DNA of 64,000 nt, taken from NCBI GenBank assembly GCA_019801415.1, contig JAHVJD010000012.1:1-64000 (forward strand), in the 5' to 3' direction. Both the position numbers and the translations under genes were made by a program. Source of the DNA: Nocardioides marinus (GTDB lineage Bacteria; Pseudomonadota; Alphaproteobacteria; Rhodobacterales; Rhodobacteraceae). Shown piece after piece: positions 62,440 through 64,000 of the stretch. Positions within the stretch are counted from its first letter, which is position 1. Each line of letters opens with the position of its first letter. The notes below the pieces were generated by a model, which was given only the letters and a program-made list of their open reading frames with translations, did no database searches and had not been told where the DNA came from.

Positions 62440-63870
62440 TCAGGAAACGAATGGCGGCTGAACTTTCAGCTCAAGGTAATCTTCCAACCCGAAGATACCG
62501 CCTTCCCGACCGTTGCCTGACTTCTTGTACCCCCCGAACGGGGAGCCATATGCCGTTCCGCGCCCGTTGATGGAAATCACGCCCGCCCTAAGCTGGCGCG
62601 CGACGCGGGCTGCTCTCGCCCTGTCGCCGGTCTGAATGTAGGCCGCCAGCCCGTATTCGCTATCATTGGCGATGGCGATAGCTTCTGCTTCTGTGTCGAA
62701 GGGGATCATCACCAGAACGGGGCCAAAGATTTCCTCACGCGCAATTCGCATATGGTTTTCGACATCCGCAAAGACCGTGGGACGGACATACCACCCCTGC
62801 TCCAGCCCCGCAGGCTTGCCCAGACCACCCGCCAGCAGGGTCGCCCCCTCGTCGATACCCGCCTTGATCATTTCCTGCACGCGGTGGAATTGGATCTCGT
62901 CAAACAAGGGGCCGATGTGATCGCCCTCCCGTGCCGGGTCCCCCACTTTCTGCGCCTCGGCGGCAGCACGGGCCAGTTCCAGGGCGCGGTCATAGCAGGA
63001 CCGTTCCACCAGCATCCGTGTCGGTGCATTGCAGGACTGGCCGGTGTTATCGAAACACTCGGCAACACCTTCCGCAATTCTCTGCTCCAGATCGCAGTCC
63101 GCAAAAACCAGGTTGGGCGACTTCCCCCCAAGTTCCAGCGTCACCCGCTTGATCCCGGGGGCCGCAGCGCGAGAGACTTCGATCCCGGCCCGCGTCGACC
63201 CGGTAAAGGAGACCATGGCGACATCCGGATGCGCCGAGATGGCCGCCCCCACCACAGGCCCATCCCCGTGTACAAGATTGAAGACCCCGGCCGGGTACCC
63301 CGCTTCCTCTACGATCTCAGCATATAGATTGGCCGAAAGCGGCGTGTGCTCCGATGGTTTCAACACGCAGGTTGCCCCTGTAGCCAGGGCAGGAATGACC
63401 TTGAGAGCGATCTGATTGATCGGCCAGTTCCAGGGCGTGATCATGCCAACCACGCCGATTGGTTCGCGGGTCAGAATATCCCCATTGGGCATAACTTCCT
63501 CTTCGGCCAACTTCTCCAGCGCCTCGATGAAGGAAACGAGATGCCCAATTCCGCTCTCGGCCTGCACGTCGTGAGACATGGTCGCAGGCGCTCCCATTTC
63601 CGTGGTGATCGCCCGGGCCAGATCCCCCTGACGACGGCGCGTGACCTCAAGCAGGCTGCGCAACAAAGCGAGACGCTCCTCTTTGCGCGTGCGGGAGAAG
63701 CTCTCAAAGGCTTCTCTGGCTGCCGTCACCGCACGGTCCACGTCCGTAACGCTTCCGAGCGTCAGCGTGCCGACCTGACTGTTGTCGGCGGGGTTCTTGA
63801 TGGGCATGGTCCGGTCTCCATCCGGAGTGACCCAGGCGCCACCGATGTAGAATTTGTCGAGCTGTTGCAT
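62440..63870 (-). CDS. Aldehyde dehydrogenase family protein
   Basis: A 476-aa NAD(P)-dependent aldehyde dehydrogenase. Catalytic residues are Asn148 (PWNWP), Glu246 (LELGGKSPN) and Cys280 (NTGQSCNAP). The pattern resembles ALDH subfamilies that oxidise hydroxy- or keto-aldehydes from sugar-acid breakdown, but the aldehyde is unknown. It is transcribed toward the aldolase gene and follows an enolase-superfamily gene on the same strand 16 bases away. Confidence 0.92.
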   Translation of the reverse strand: MQQLDKFYIGGAWVTPDGDRTMPIKNPADNSQVGTLTLGSVTDVDRAVTAAREAFESFSRTRKEERLALLRSLLEVTRRRQGDLARAITTEMGAPATMSHDVQAESGIGHLVSFIEALEKLAEEEVMPNGDILTREPIGVVGMITPWNWPINQIALKVIPALATGATCVLKPSEHTPLSANLYAEIVEEAGYPAGVFNLVHGDGPVVGAAISAHPDVAMVSFTGSTRAGIEVSRAAAPGIKRVTLELGGKSPNLVFADCDLEQRIAEGVAECFDNTGQSCNAPTRMLVERSCYDRALELARAAAEAQKVGDPAREGDHIGPLFDEIQFHRVQEMIKAGIDEGATLLAGGLGKPAGLEQGWYVRPTVFADVENHMRIAREEIFGPVLVMIPFDTEAEAIAIANDSEYGLAAYIQTGDRARAARVARQLRAGVISINGRGTAYGSPFGGYKKSGNGREGGIFGLEDYLELKVQPPFVS

Positions 63871-63886
63871 CGTCTGCCTCAGTTGT

Positions 63887-64000
63887 TCAGGGGGTTACCG
63901 GTTGGGTTTCCATCGTCAGGTGCAAGGCGCTGTCGCAATAGGGCGATGCCGCGATGGCCGCATCGTCGAGCTCAACCCCAAGACCGGGCGCATCAGACGG
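63887..64000 (-). CDS. C-terminal end of an enolase-superfamily enzyme (partial)
   Basis: Only the last 37 residues are in the window. They include APGLGVELDDAAIAASPY, the usual C-terminal strand-loop of mandelate racemase/muconate-lactonising-type enzymes (GPGLGVExDE). The gene runs off the right edge. It is directly upstream of the aldehyde dehydrogenase and probably co-transcribed, so a sugar-acid dehydratase or racemase role is plausible but not shown. Confidence 0.6.
   Translation of the reverse strand, partial: PSDAPGLGVELDDAAIAASPYCDSALHLTMETQPVTP

Overview
The window looks like a chromosomal segment of a Rhodobacteraceae (Roseobacter-group) alphaproteobacterium. The GC content is high, the gene order in several blocks is typical of that family (maf–RNase E/G–yacG beside tRNA-Phe; murA–DUF2948–hisD–UPF0262–phosphatase–infA; miaB–phoH–ybeY–corC–lnt–metK; aroA–cmk), and a SAM/SAH riboswitch precedes metK, an RNA class known mainly from this order. 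This placement is inferred from gene content, not from a database search.

Region 1 (1–3.57 kb) is the end of an integrated mobile island inserted at the 3' end of tRNA-Phe. It holds a tyrosine recombinase, three genes of unknown function and a hairpin-dense noncoding stretch at the left edge. Region 2 (3.57–13.3 kb) is core housekeeping: yacG, RNase E/G, maf, infA, hisD, murA and tRNA-Thr. It is interrupted by accessory genes for a nitrilase, a GNAT, a SnoaL/KSI-like protein and an SDR. Region 3 (13.7–20.8 kb) is a polyol (sorbitol/mannitol) uptake and oxidation operon, smoEFGK plus a mannitol-type dehydrogenase, with a LacI regulator and two matching operators. Region 4 (20.8–24.1 kb) pairs an aldehyde dehydrogenase with an AcoR-like activator, followed by a DUF1348 protein behind a duplicated operator. 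Region 5 (24.1–29.5 kb) is a SitABCD-type manganese ABC importer under two Fur-family boxes, followed by a sulfatase/phosphonate-monoester-hydrolase-like enzyme.

Region 6 (29.6–41.6 kb) is core again: cmk, aroA (class II EPSP synthase), trmB, metK with its SAM/SAH riboswitch, lnt, corC, ybeY, phoH and miaB. A secreted protein and a pair of related envelope proteins are inserted in it. Region 7 (41.6–47.4 kb) has a glycosyltransferase-like protein, two convergent GntR/UTRA regulators and a complete TRAP transporter. Region 8 (47.5–54.7 kb) is a metal/cofactor acquisition island. An AraC regulator diverges from a TonB-dependent receptor preceded by an IscR-like iron box. Tail to tail with the receptor and a DUF2218 gene runs a cobalamin-riboswitch operon encoding a CbiX–ferredoxin fusion and BtuF/C/D. 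Region 9 (54.7–64 kb) is catabolic: a taurine/nitrate-type ABC importer translationally coupled to an FAD oxidoreductase, a GntR/FCD regulator, then a shikimate-dehydrogenase-like protein, a hydroxyisobutyrate-dehydrogenase-like protein, a class II aldolase, an aldehyde dehydrogenase and the tail of an enolase-superfamily protein. The substrate is unknown.

I found no CRISPR array, insertion sequence or rRNA. The most distinctive signals are regulatory and structural: the SAM/SAH and cobalamin riboswitches, the LacI, Fur and IscR operator sites, an aldehyde dehydrogenase leader hairpin that displays a Shine–Dalgarno-like GGAGG in its loop, and the nested hairpins of the mobile island.
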